From Zygnema cylindricum (Eukaryota > Streptophyta > Zygnematophyceae > Zygnematales > Zygnemataceae): a stretch of 64,000 nucleotides of DNA. This document shows, piece by piece, positions 50,915 to 63,191 of the stretch. The stretch is from NCBI GenBank assembly GCA_037447655.1, contig JBBHKE010000240.1, positions 62,001-126,000 on the forward strand, written 5' to 3'. Each line of letters opens with the position of its first letter. Position 1 is the stretch's first letter. The notes beneath the pieces are model-generated. The model saw only the letters and a list, made by a program, of their open reading frames with translations, had not been told where the DNA came from and made no database searches. A program made the translations under genes and the position numbers.

Positions 50915-52210
50915 CCAAACTTCTTCAAAGAGAGACCCTCAATGCAATTTGTACACATAGACTTTTGTTTGTGTCTGAATTTTCCGACCCACCATTTCAA
51001 AAGGTTCTGTGGCTCATTCTCGTAATGCTTTTAAATATTGTGGCTCATTCTCGTAATGCTTTTAAATATTACGTCTCCTGTAGAGTTTGATTTCATGGAG
51101 TAAATGCTCGTTGAACTCGTCGCCAGTGAGTTCAAAATCAAAATTTTATGGAAGACTTTCTATTCCGGATGACGAGCCTTTGATCCAACGCACAAGTCAT
51201 AAACATTTGATGGGTAAGCTCGCAAATTCAAGAGTTTCAAACCGTGTTTGAAAATTGGCAACCATCTTGGATGGAATTTGGTGAATTGCTAAATGCCCAA
51301 CATTCCCAAATGAGGTGTCATCAACCACGTTTTTCAATCTTTTAAGATGTGACTTTATTATAATTCATCTCAATGCCACATAAGTTTTTCCTTCCAACAC
51401 CCTTTGCGTTACCATAAAAGGATTTAAAATGGTGACGCCTCTTTCGATTACAATCTATGACTCTTTACTTAATTTAACATTTGTTGGAATTGATGTTGTC
51501 ATAAGTGCAAATTATAGACTTTTCAAATATAAGATTGAACCAAACATAGCATAAGTGGACCACCACCTTGTAGTTATGTCAAGTATCAAGGATTTCCACT
51601 TCATTCTCAATTTTATGGCAAAAAAATAAAATAGTGTTTGCTCTAGGATAGCTTTTGAAAACCCTACAAGATTCCTCGTAGTTTCCATGCGTCCACACAC
51701 ACCTGGACATGCAAAAAACTTTCCGGTGACCAACTTTACAGGTGATCAACACACCCGTGCCAATCGTAAGATATAGCTCTATCGCCTTTTTTCATGGCAG
51801 GTGTCGTATCGGCTTTTTTCATGGCAGGTGTCGTGTCATTCACACAAACAGCGACTGTTTTGTCAAAAATGTCATGCCATACAAGCTTGTCTTTATTGTA
51901 TGATTTTTTGAGAAAGGGGAACACCCTAAGTATACATTTATAACATCCCATTTTGAATTTATCAAATGGGAAGTTAAAGAACAATAAAACAGACAGAAGT
52001 CCATGTGTACAAAGTGACACTGAGGGTCTCTCATTGAACAAGTTTGGCCAAACTTAAACGAACCTTCATGTCTATCTCCTCCATTTTTGTTGTAAATCCT
52101 TAACGATATGGGATTGTAGTCTTTGATTTTGACCCCTTCACCATTTAGCGAAACTACTTGCTCTCTGCCACACTTAATGGTTTGGAGTCCACAACTATCC
52201 AATGAAGAAG
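50915..52210 (-). pseudogene. hAT transposase fragment joining the two segmental units
   Basis: The minus strand in mixed frames reads DRHEGSFKFGQT, INVYLGCSPFSK, VCVNDTTPAMKKAD (a short tandem duplication, 51786-51836), YDWHGCVDHL, LILDITTRWWSTYAMFGS (near 51560, the hAT 'LDVxTRWNSTY' block), RGVTILNPFMVTQRVLEGK (near 51420) and MTCALDQRL (near 51200). The first 60 bases (50915-50975) are in the opposite orientation and match 31655-31715. This copy is thus a deleted version of the inverted hAT at 30.6-33.9 kb. At 51019-51060 a 40-base tandem duplication is visible. Confidence 0.8.
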
Positions 52211-55200
52211 TTTGTCTTTAAAAGATCTTGCATCTTCGTTAGTGATAAAGTCCTCCAGTGCTCCTAGTTTCTCCTCAATCTTTCTCCTCAATCTTCTTCA
52301 GTTTCCCGGTTGCAAATAGATTCTTATTGTTTTGTTCATTTTGATTTCAAAAAAGTTACGCATTTCCATTTAATTGAAATTTTAGTTGCGGTACCATGCC
52401 TTTACTACTATAAATTATATTGTAAATTTGTAAACATTAATATATTTCATTGTACGTACTAAACTCCCGTTATACAGAGTAGGAACAAATTTTCATACAT
52501 CGAATGCCACGCTGTATACAGTAAATTATATACTATGTTTTATGATTAAGTACAATTATACAGCATACTATATTTTTTCTACTTATCGCCGATAAAGAAT
52601 TTGTCCGTCCCGTGGCGATACATCAGGACCTTTGAAAGTTCGGTAACCGATATCTATCGGTGTCGGGTTTGGCGTGATAAGTTTCTTACCAAGACCAAAC
52701 ACAAAAAAATTGAAACATTGAGAAGTTGGAATTAGATTTTGGAACTTATGACATTTAGGATTTTGGGAGATTGAGAATTGTTAAGATTTTTTTTGAATTT
52801 TCAAACTTTGAAATCGGTGATTTTGCAAAATTTGAAACATTGAGAATTTGGGAATAAGATTATGAGAATTACGAGATTTAAGATTTTGGGAGATTGAGAT
52901 TTCGGAGATTTGGCATTTATCAATTGTATATGTATGATTGATTGATTACGTATGTTGGTGAATTGAGGCATTTTAATTTTGTATGTTGATGCCTAAAAGT
53001 TGGACTAGAAATAGGACTTTGTAATATGCCTTAAATATGGCCATGTGCCGAAGATATGTATGTGGAAACTGCGACCATAGTGCATAATTCTCCAAATTTC
53101 AACTTATGCATTTATATTGCCCAACTATATTGTCGATTGTTTCTAAAATGGACTAAAAATTGCGTTTAAAAGTCAAAAACCAATATAAAAAAATATGGAA
53201 TTGATATGAGGGCTTAAATAATTGTGAAAGAATAATTAACAGTCAAAAGGACATCCTGCAACAGTATGGGAGCGAGTAACCGGAGTAAAACCCCCAAAAG
53301 TAAAAAAAAATCAAACAAATATCACGATTTTTTTTCGAAATCGGGGGGAAAAGGGGGTAAGTGGCGCTTGCGTGGAATAAAGACTGCGTGGAACAAACCG
53401 TAAAACTGTACGGTCTGTACAATTATCGCCAATAGTTATTGGTACCGGTGTTATCGAGATAAAAAACCGATCTTATCAGTTTTTTATCGCGATTGGTGGA
53501 TCGATATTTTATTGTGATAACACCAACGTCGATATATCGTGCCAATTCATCGATTATTGGCAAGCCAAAAAAATGTACATGTCGATTATAGACAAAACCT
53601 TACCGATACACAACACACGTATTACGTATCATAGTATATGCACGCTTCTATGTAACCATGCATAAGAGCCATATTATCATGCACCATCTGCCATGTTGCC
53701 ATGTTACCATGTTCATGTAGTCATGGTGTGCCATCGACTATGATGGAGTCATAACCCTAAAAAGTAGTCATGTTACCATGTTTATGAAGTCAGGTACAGT
53801 AGAGATTTACCATGGATCAGAAGTAAAAAACGCGTCTTAATGTTATATCCGGTAGATGATTATGTCCTTGTTATACGCCTTTTTTGGGTATAATATGCTA
53901 TTGAAGCCAATCGCACTATTAAGGCCGATCGCACTTGTATTGTTGTTTATTGGAAAGGGGGCTTGGTATATCGCTCTTAAAAAAATAAACATCTTATTGC
54001 CGATATTAATGTTTCACTAACTTAAGCACTATATACTATATATTGTTGTACTCTATACAGTGTATAATATATTATATCACATATCCCAATGCGCCTCGTA
54101 CATTCTAGAACGCAAGTACAGAATTGTATTACAGACTACATAGCACTTCCCTCCACTGCTTCCTACTTTATAAGACAAAGTACAAGACCGAAACAGTATA
54201 ATTATACGATATGTACACGACAAGCATTGCGATTCATTATTTTCTGTAGATTGGGAATATAAATTGGACAAGTATTGTAATAATACCTCTACAAATATAT
54301 TGAGACAATTGTATCGGGTTGTCGGTAGGTCAAAATCAAAAACATGTCGAATATCGACAAAAGGCTACGTATACAAATTTCCATTAGAAATTTTGGAGGT
54401 GTACACGTGCAAAACATGTTATGTTTTGGAACTTGGAGGCATTGCAAACACCATCCCTCCTTCCCTTTGCACACCGCGCCTGCACATTTTCTTTTCTAGA
54501 ATAGTTTGACGCCACGTTGCTATCGAAAAGGGATTTAACTTCCATGCTTGCAGTTCCACCTCTAGTGTCGACCATGGGTTTAAACTTTAAAGTAAGTTTT
54601 TTTGCCAAAATATGGTTCTTGTTCGCACGATAAGGAACGCATGTCGTATGCATATGATATATGTAGAATGTGGTATCTCACTGGATGCACCCCAGTTTCA
54701 CGTTACCACGCCAATCGACAAAAAAAGCATGGTCTGTTGGATTTGTCAAATTAGTGTCCCAATATTGTCAACAACGATTTACGGTGTACCCTAGAACACA
54801 CATCTGTACGTAGTAAAAAAGTACAGTGTTCTGTCTATCGCTTTTAATGTTAATGGTTATCTCGCTTCTAAATATATTTTTTCTCTATGCAAATTGGCAG
54901 ATAGTAGATTTCTAATCCGATAGTTGCGATTTACAGGAGAGGTTTTTGCCTTCCAGTTGGTTGTCCCTTGTCTAATGTTGGACAAGTGTGCACGGAAATA
55001 AGATGATTTAAGTTGTGGAAAATACCTGTACACTAATAGCCATACACGGTGCTCCATACACCGTGAAACACTATTGGTACACCTTGTATCGCTATTAGTG
55101 TAATTAAATTGATAGTGTAAAGAAACAAGTAGTGTTGTTAACTCTAATTTAGGTTCTATGGCCTAACGCCAAGCCATTAACGCTAATTTACACATCTAAC

Positions 55201-58200
55201 ACTAATTTGGATACCCGTTCCTATAGTGTAGCCGTTATAGCCCATATTCAAAACATGTGAGAATAGGTCCGCACAATTTTTTGTTGTTTTTATTACATCG
55301 GATCAAATTTGAGTGCCCTTTATCTAGTCTACGCCACTCTCGACGCCATCATCTCACACTTTTCCTATACTTTTACGAGCAATGTTAATAAGAATGACAC
55401 ATTTGGTACATTATAGAATTTAGAAACAGCCCAAATCATCGTAATTTGCACTAATTAAACGGTATATATATTAGCGCAATTGAAAAAAATAAATTATGAA
55501 TTCTATTTTGGGTTGGAGGTTCTAAATTTAGGGGCGTCGATATAGTGTTCTTAAAACTAATACTGATTCACGGTGTATTACATAAAAATAAAAGCCGATG
55601 GAACCCTAAAATGCGTTTTTAAGGTTAATGATCGCGAGAAATTGTTTTCGGCATAGCGGACGAACATATTGGTGATATTTCTAGATGACTTTCTAGTCTG
55701 TACATTGAACCATTGTATCGACTACCAGAAAGCCAAGAAGGATATATGACGACTATATGTAAGACGCTACAGATACACAACAAGTCTATTCCTTTTTTTC
55801 GGACATGAATAATTTTTTTATGAGTACACCGGAGTTGGTAGTATATTCGACACAGGAAATAGTCATGATATTGAATCATACAGCGTGAAGCTTTCATTTT
55901 TGAAAATCCAATTGTGTCATTAAAGAATATTTTATTTCCACAAACGCAATGGTACGACCATCAAAGTAGAAAACATGAAAGTAATTGTAAAGAGTTGATG
56001 ACCGTCAAAAGTAAAAGAGTAAAATCGTAAAGGACTGAACGCGCAACAATGGTTGTTGAAAAGCTTGTAAGATAAAGCAAGTACAGCGAAAAGAAAAAAT
56101 ATACATAACAATGCCAACTCTACAAACTACCAATTGTAGCAAGATTTGTAGTCGTCTACTACCATCACAAGTTTCACATACGTCTACAACAGTCGCAAAT
56201 CAAATCAACGATTTCATTTTTGCACAGTGCGAGGCTCCACAAAGTAGTACGGAGAATCTTCACTAAAATACAAAGCATAACGTCAAAGTTGCGGTTACAT
56301 ACGCACACCCATTTAGTGGTCGTGTGGACGAAAAGATAAAAAATAAAAGAAATAAGAGAAATTTGGGGTGATTTTCTAACCAAAAGTAGGGTCATGTATC
56401 ATAAGATTTTCTTTCACTATAATTCCAATGACGGATGTAATTGGTTAATCGAACAGCAAGGGAGCCCGATGTATCGTTCCAAGAGAAGTAATTTTTCAAT
56501 CGCCGAGATATATGTAAATATAAAGTTTTACTTTACATTAGTATTGTATACTCTAAAGTATTATAATGTATAGTATAATGTATTTCATGTCATATATCAT
56601 TATGTAAACTATAAGGACTGCCCAACTCTTTCGCTCAAAAATTTGGTATTTTGTAAGACCAAAATACGATACCAAAACAGTACAGGTGCACAGTATGCAC
56701 AATACAGTTATCCCAATTATTTTTTATCGGCAATACTGAATTGATGTATTGTTAAACTATCTAAATAATTGCATTAACGATAAAAAAATAAAACATATCG
56801 ATTATGGATAAAAGGCTACCAATACACAAAAAAAAACATTTTCGCCTTCTTAAGGGTTGTGCCCATGTGCTAAAGTACAAAAGAAATTCTATCGTTTTCC
56901 TCCAAACGGCATGTTGCACGTAAAATTTCTTTTGTGCGAAAAAAGTGTAAAAACACAAGTACAATTTCCATGTTCATGAAACGTATTTCGAAATTCAGTA
57001 TGGCGCCTTTTGCGTTTCCAACCCACTGCCACGTCATGCGAGCTCATCTTCAAACTCTAGAAAAATCACCTAGTGAGCCAATTCTGGTCTAAGTAACACC
57101 TGAACAATGAGTAAAAAAACTTCTTTGCACGTTTCACACAATTTTGACATTTAAACACAACAGGGAGTACACACTATTTATTTTATCTCTGTCACGCGCA
57201 TACACAAGAAAAATTATTCGTGGTACCTCCACTTCCATTCATTGGTCATTAACAAAAGTTTAAGATGCGTCCCTCCCTCTTCCACTGTTACTCTTTTTTT
57301 CTAGAGTGTGACACATGACAATATTTGTAGAGTTCTAAGAAAATATTTTTTTTTGACTATCTTTGCATGTAGTTTGGTGAAAGGATCTAGAAACAAAAGA
57401 TAAAATAAACAAAATGGAAACCATGGAGGAATATTTCAAAAATAGTGACGTCGACACGATCACAAGTAAGCACGAGGTTATTATGTCAAAAAACCTAGAC
57501 ATCTACAATGTCACAAAAAAGCCATTGTTTACAACATTGAATTGCTCAAAATTATGCCGCGACTACAACCGTTAAGAGTATAAAGTAACAGTTTCGTATT
57601 TGGACAGTGAAACACGTTGAAAACTACTACAGTCAATCTTCACAAAATAAAAAGATTTCATTTCTTAGTTAAGATTGCATGGGCTCACAACCTAAATCAG
57701 CATATATATTTACCCCTTCATCAATTGTCTTTCGCCCATACCTAACGATGGTAGCTCCTCGTTTCCACTATCTATTTACAAAAACGGGAATGTTGACGTT
57801 TCCCCTTTTTGTGCTCCATACCTCATATCTACGTGTGAGCATCTACAATTTTCAAAGTTCGCTCTTGAAGTTTACATCGTTGTTACTTTACATATGTCAC
57901 ACGTAAAAAATGGGTACATTTTCGGACATAGGGTACAAGAAGGCGAAAATGGCTATACAAAATTGGCATAATTAGCACCAATCTAAAATAGACAAAGAAT
58001 AACGATTTTTGAATGGACACTTTCTTTTACGTATAGACGCATTGAAATAAAAAAAAAAACATACAAAGACAAAATACATGAAGTTTTGTCAATGTAGGGA
58101 ATTGAATTCTAAATAAAAACTCGCCAAATTAAAAAATGGACATCATAAAGCTAAGAATCTACTTTTACCCACACAAAGCTACCAAATTGAACTAGTTGGT

Positions 58201-58321
58201 TTTTTTAAATTTATGAATACCAGGGTTACTAATAATAACCTTTCTTCTAACGTTTTCATTTGAAAAATCTTCTATTATCTCGAAACGATCGAAAACCAGA
58301 TGTTGAAGAAGGACGAGAAAA
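52211..58321 (+). repeat. Segmental duplication, unit 2
   Basis: This 6.1-kb partner of 46098-50914 contains 56095-57518, missing in unit 1. The extra part has no recognised gene and no clear terminal repeats, so deletion from unit 1 is as likely as insertion in unit 2. Many single-base differences and small indels indicate an old event. No gene is recognised. Confidence 0.9.
55080..55575. mobile_element. 496-bp MITE in unit 2 (TA flanks)
   Basis: The left end CACCTTGTATCGCTATTAG (55080) and right end ACTGATTCACGGTG (55575) pair imperfectly, with TA on both sides. It is the duplicated partner of 49025-49589 and lacks that copy's 60-base internal duplication. Confidence 0.78.
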
Positions 58322-60057
58322 ACATCATCTCATACGAGCCGACATCCAATTGCTGTAAGTATTAGGCTTTTTTGAAAGTGCAAGGACTTTTTTACATACT
58401 TCAACATTTGGTCTATTAAAAGTGAAAATTGCACCAGATTGATAGGTTCTCAAAGTATCAATGATTTCAAGTGAGTAGATTAATATAATGGACTCAATGT
58501 TAGGTCGCGTCAAATGTAAAGTCTAAAACTGCAAAATTATCTGTTTTTTTTTTCTAAACAGGCTTACCAAGGACTTCATCATGGAAATTATCTTATTATC
58601 CGTTTCCATGATAAATTTGGGTCCGTGCTAATAATATCATCAAGCTGAGTAGCTAAGATTGTAAGCATGCGAATGACTTAAAATGCTCTAAAACATGCTA
58701 TAAGAGATTAACTTCTGGAGGTGAGCTGCGTACTATCAAATATTATTGGATGATATTGCCCATCAAAATCTTGCATCAAAATTTCGTTATAACTTATTAC
58801 TAATCGTCTATGAGGCCTCACTAACCCTAGAATCGACATCACATCATGCATAAATTCGGCCAAGGTCCACGTCTCGTTTAGATCTCTATAAATAGATTTC
58901 AAAGTATAATATTGCCAAACACAATATGCATAGGAACTCCCAACCACACAAGCTCAGGCATAAAACATTACACATATACATGCACATTCACTGTAAACTA
59001 GGGCTCGGTAGAATACGGATATATTAAGCAAAAGCTTTTCTCCTTTCCTCTCACCCTTACAAAAGTTTTTCCTACATTAAAACAATTATTTTCTCACTAC
59101 TCCGACTGAATACTTAATACCTAAATGTAGGAGGCGTATGAATCGCATGAAACATTCTCCATTAACACAAGGGACGGACAAAATCCAGACACAAACTATG
59201 GGACAAACGCTTACACATACTAAGACACATTCAGCGAAACACAATGTGGTGTGCACCAAAAGCACGGTACAAGTGCTATGTACGAAAAAACTTACATGTT
59301 ATACCGCACATAGGAAAGCAAAAATGAATGTAACAACTCGAACAAAAGCCTTACGCGGATTCACACAACGTATTCTCAGTTTTTATGCCACATTGATATT
59401 CTTTTTTGTCTTGAAATTGTCAAAATAATGAGACAGTCTTTTTTTTATTTATTTTTACGAACCAGATCCACATTTTGTTGACAATCGCCTGAGGAACAAC
59501 TTCGTTTGTGATACAAACGAAAAAAACCATGGAACATTTGATGCACAAAGATAACAACAAAGATAGAAATCGCCAAAATTTGGGAGACCGACCACTTTTT
59601 GAAAAAAATGAAGTTACAATCTTACACATACAATCTTTATCGATTTCACACATCATCAATTCCGAAGCACCCATTCAAAGAATTTCCAAAATCACTCAAA
59701 ATTTTAAAAGTTTCGAAACACATTAATCGATTTAAAAATTACGCATTTCAAAACGGAAAAAAAAAAATCGACAATAAAAATGTAAACATCACACAAAGAA
59801 TTTAAAAAAAAAAAGACATGAACATAATCCAATCATTTCAACTTACTCAAAATGTTGAAAGTCAACCACCTTCCACTAAGTTACATCATTGTAAAAATAT
59901 CAAAATAAAGAAATACCGGCGCAGATTACCACCAAACAGGACCATGTCAGAATTCATAAAAATTCCCTATGCACCCAGAAAACTATTCAAATCTAAATAC
60001 TCCCATAAAGAAAAGTTCCATTTTACCCATATAACAATGAATTAGTAAACATTTTCC
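58322..60057. other. AT-rich unique stretch without recognised gene
   Basis: Several short frames exist on both strands (for example 59138-59428) but none has a family signature, and codon use follows AT content. No tandem or inverted structure of note. Confidence 0.5.
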
Positions 60058-60440
60058 CCTTTCTTACCTTCCAATTCCCCATTTTCCTCTCTTCACTCCC
60101 CGTCATCTCACTCACTCTCTCTCCTTCTTTGTCTTTCCCTCCATACCTCCTGTTTCAAACTCTTTCTCAATCCCTCCTTCCCTCTCCTTTTCATTTTCTA
60201 ATAGTTTTCATTCTGTTTGCATCGCCTCCCTTTATTCTAAAGACGCCTGGTCCATGAATATCAAAAATGAACGGAACAATTGACGACATTTTATCAACAT
60301 AGTCTTTTCTTTCCCTCTCCCTCTCCCTTCCCCTTCCCCCCTCTCCCCTCCCCCTCCCTACCTCCCCCTTCTCCTCTACTCCCCCTCCCTCACCTTCTTC
60401 TCTCTTCTCACGCCCCCCCCCCCTCCCTCCCTTCCCCCCA
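60058..60440. repeat. Pyrimidine-rich microsatellite (CT/C runs)
   Basis: The plus strand is almost pure C and T over about 380 bases (for example CCTCTCCCTCTCCCTTCCCC), apart from an interruption at 60228-60300. On the minus strand it is a purine tract just downstream of the predicted 5' splice site of the gene at 60719-60458, so it probably lies in that gene's first intron. Confidence 0.75.
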
Positions 60441-60457
60441 CCCTACCTAGTACTCAC

Positions 60458-60719
60458 CTCTTTTTGAAACACATAACATAGAGTCCCTTGTTTTTAATAG
60501 TGTTCTGAGGTAGCTTGAGGTGCACTGACGTCTGTTATTTAGTGTTGCAAAAGTGTCCGGCTTGATGAAGCACTTCTTCAGTGACGCACAGTTGGCTACC
60601 TTGTTTAGGCGCACCGGTCGGCCCTTGCAACTGGTTGTCGCACCATCCGTACGGACGAATACGACAGCGAATAGGAGAGCGAGTAGGAGCAGCGACAGGA
60701 AACTAGTGAGGCGAGCCAT
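60458..60719 (-). CDS. First exon of a small secreted cysteine-containing protein
   Basis: The minus-strand frame starts at ATG 60719 in a good context (GTCATGGC) after a C/T-rich leader. The first 26 residues form a clear signal peptide (MARLTSFLSLLLLALLFAVV, then FVRTDGA), with cleavage likely after DGA. The mature part is basic, with cysteines at SCKG, NCAS, KCFI, QCTS and LCVS. The open frame runs to 60447, but AG|GTGAGTA at 60459-60451 (minus strand) is a consensus 5' splice site, so the exon most likely ends at 60458 and the gene continues at lower coordinates. I do not recognise the family. Signal peptide plus spaced cysteines suggests an extracellular protein. It is the only frame here that looks like a host gene. 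Confidence 0.6.
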
Positions 60720-61000
60720 GACGTCAGGGAGAAGAGGGTGAGAAGGTGTAGGAATCAGCGTGACGAGTGACGCGTTTGGAGAGAGAGGGCGAGGGATGGA
60801 GGTGGTGGGAGGCAGAGGGAGTATTTTCTGATTCTTGCCTTTAGTGGGAAGGGCGATTGCACTGGTTTTCTTCGTTTGTGGAAGCTGCTGACTGAACCTT
60901 AGTTATAATGTGCACGGGATTATAGTACACGTACTATACGTGTTTACAATACGCACTATACCCGCAATGTTTTTGGTTTTTAAATGTAGTACAGAACCAT
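60720..61000 (-). promoter_or_regulatory. Probable leader and promoter of the secreted-protein gene
   Basis: On the minus strand the 130 bases before the ATG are C/T-rich (a plant-like leader). Further upstream, around 60900-61000, the sequence is AT-rich with ACGTGTA/TATAGTGC-like words. No single TATA box stands out, so boundaries are approximate. Confidence 0.35.
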
Positions 61001-61734
61001 TGCAGTGTATTGTGAATCACTAAAAAAAATGTTTATGAAGGGGAAATAAATGTGTTATAAACGCTACTTTCGTTTCATTGACCTAAAGTCATCAAAACAC
61101 CAACGCTGATCCGATTATCACAAGATTGATTATTTCGATTCTTTTGTTCCCGTACAGTCAAATGGTTTATTATTGTACTTTTTTAACTTTTTCTATAACA
61201 CTAATTTGGACACTCATTAACCGCTTAAGGATGAAGTTCAATTAAGGAAAAAATGAGGTTATTTAATGACGACTGCTTCGTACAATGCCGTACCATTTTT
61301 TGTCAGAAATACAAAGGTTACTACTTATAATTGATTTGATTCTCCAATGTTATGGGCGTCGGATGTTCTGCTTCGAATCAGATTCGCCATCGGTCGAACC
61401 TTTCCGTTTGGGACAAGTGATCCTTGTCTCATGGATGACAATTTTCAGAAAACGAACGTTTTTAATTGTGCCACGTGGAAATTTCAAAAAAAACTACACG
61501 ATGAACACCCAATCATTTGGCTACACGTCGTATACGCCATGTGCCTTGCGCCAGGGTGGATGCGTGGCCACCGATAGCCGCCAAAAAATCTTTGACGGTG
61601 GATATTCTTTCACGCTCCTGTTGCCATCCACTAAACCATTTTGACATTTTCGTACGCTTTTACAAATCTTAAGTTGCATCCGTCCATACAAGTCAATAAC
61701 TCGAGTCGGAGTTACTTTTTACCTCCGATAGTAC
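61001..61734. other. AT-rich stretch, possible old MITE remnant
   Basis: A degenerate left end (TATTGTGAATCACTA at 60998-61012) and the well-formed right end at 62048-62064 could bound an old member of the TA MITE family, about 1.05 kb long. Two overlapping short frames at 61285-61644 have no family signature. Confidence 0.35.
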
Positions 61735-61891
61735 AAATATTGCGTTTACACTTGCTCAAATACTGTGTTCACAATTGCTCAAATATTGTGTTCACAATTG
61801 CTCAAATATTGCGTTCACACTTGCTCAAATATTGTGTTCACAATTGCTCAAATATTGTGTTCACAATTGCTCAAATATTGCGTTCACACTT
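61735..61891 (+). repeat. 23-bp tandem array with a 69-bp higher-order period
   Basis: Six full 23-bp units of the form (A)CTTGCTCAAATATTGTGTTCAC or AATTGCTCAAATATTG(T/C)GTTCAC occur. Unit types follow the order CTTG-GTG, AATT-GTG, AATT-GCG, and this three-unit set is repeated once (61750-61818 and 61819-61887). The 69-bp period keeps one frame open on the plus strand, but the encoded repeat (KYCVHNCSNIVFTIAQILRSH, in part) is probably incidental. Confidence 0.88.
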
Positions 61892-61998
61892 TTCTATCAA
61901 ATTTCTTTTGAAGATTTGCAGGATCATCTCATTGACGCTAATTCACAAGAACCGTAATTAACGTCACGGATAAAATAGAATCAGTCACTGTATTTCGG

Positions 61999-62064
61999 GT
62001 ATCAATGTCAAAATTTTGGGGCGCCGATATAGAGTACATAAGTCTAATAACGATTCACGATGTA
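61999..62064. mobile_element. Right end of a TA MITE
   Basis: GGTATCAATGTCAAAATTTT, then GGGGCGCCGATATAG, ending ATAACGATTCACGATG before TA (62065-62066), matches the right end of the MITE at 43509-43706 closely. No convincing left partner was found nearby. Confidence 0.65.
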
Positions 62065-62066
62065 CT

Positions 62067-63191
62067 GTTCAGGTAAGGTTCGTTAGTTGGCTCGCCCGTG
62101 GAGTGCAGGGTGTGCAGATCTCCTACACAAGGCGAAATGCGCCAAGACCTGCACACTTTGCAAAATACTACGCCAGTATCTTGTCAAGAAATATTTTTTT
62201 TTTCGGACTATAAATCTGACCGGGAGGTGTATACGGATTTTTTTTGGTACGTTAATTGTTTGTACGGTAACCGAGACCAGGTTCCAAGATCAAGTAACCA
62301 TTTTTGTCTTTGCGCCGACCTGAGCGGATATATGTAGCTTAAACGTCTCAGTTTTTCGTAAAGTCGGCAATAACAATGATTCTCACGCGGCTTTGTTGGC
62401 CCAAAATAATACTGTTCGATGTGCAGCAAACTGAGGTTAGCTAACTGTATTTAAGATAGTAGAATGCAGTCTGCCACGTCTCCTTAACCCAAATTATGAA
62501 TAGGGTTGTAATTTATCGTTTACAATATTGTACCCTTGAATTAATAACGAGTGTCCGATACAAAACCCATTTGTATGACTTTAACAACATGGTTTATAAA
62601 CATTTTATGGATATTTTCGTTAACGATAATTAAAAGTGTGGATATCCACAAAACGTTTAGTTGGAGTAAATTAGTCATCATCATTTTCTTTTTATCTTCC
62701 CACGAAGCAATAATTTGTACACAAAGCTTAATTAATGGTGCGCTTTGAAGGGTAGGCTGCGACATTCTTCTATAGGCACGCTTTAAAACATGTTGTGTAT
62801 ATAAGTAATGCAACTGTATGTCCTAGGTGTAGAATTTATTGATGTTATAAAAACATTTACTTATAACGTTTGTTCCACTAGGAAAGTGTTGCTACAATAT
62901 AGTTGTGTATTCATTATAGTGATGGACGATACGCTTTTGGTTTGCGATGTATAATAAACAGTCTTACATCAAGAAAAACCATGTACGTACGCTTTATGTT
63001 TACACTTTTGTTGAAGCGTATGATATTTAGGGTTTTAAAAATCGCAACATTGTCTAATTATACTTGTTTAAGCTTCATTTTTGTCCGATTTCAAATGGTC
63101 TCATAGTAAACTATGAAGTTATTACTTGCATATATTATCTTGTGTGTGGTTGGTTGAAATATTCTTTATATAGTTTTTCGTTGTAATTTTT
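62067..63191. other. Stretch without recognised gene
   Basis: Short overlapping frames occur at 62087-62337 and 62551-63106 with no family signature. No repeat of note. Confidence 0.5.

Noticed and set aside
61285-61644. 119-codon plus-strand frame near the 23-bp array
   Set aside because: It overlaps another frame of similar quality (61347-61577). Neither has a recognisable domain, signal peptide or splice context.
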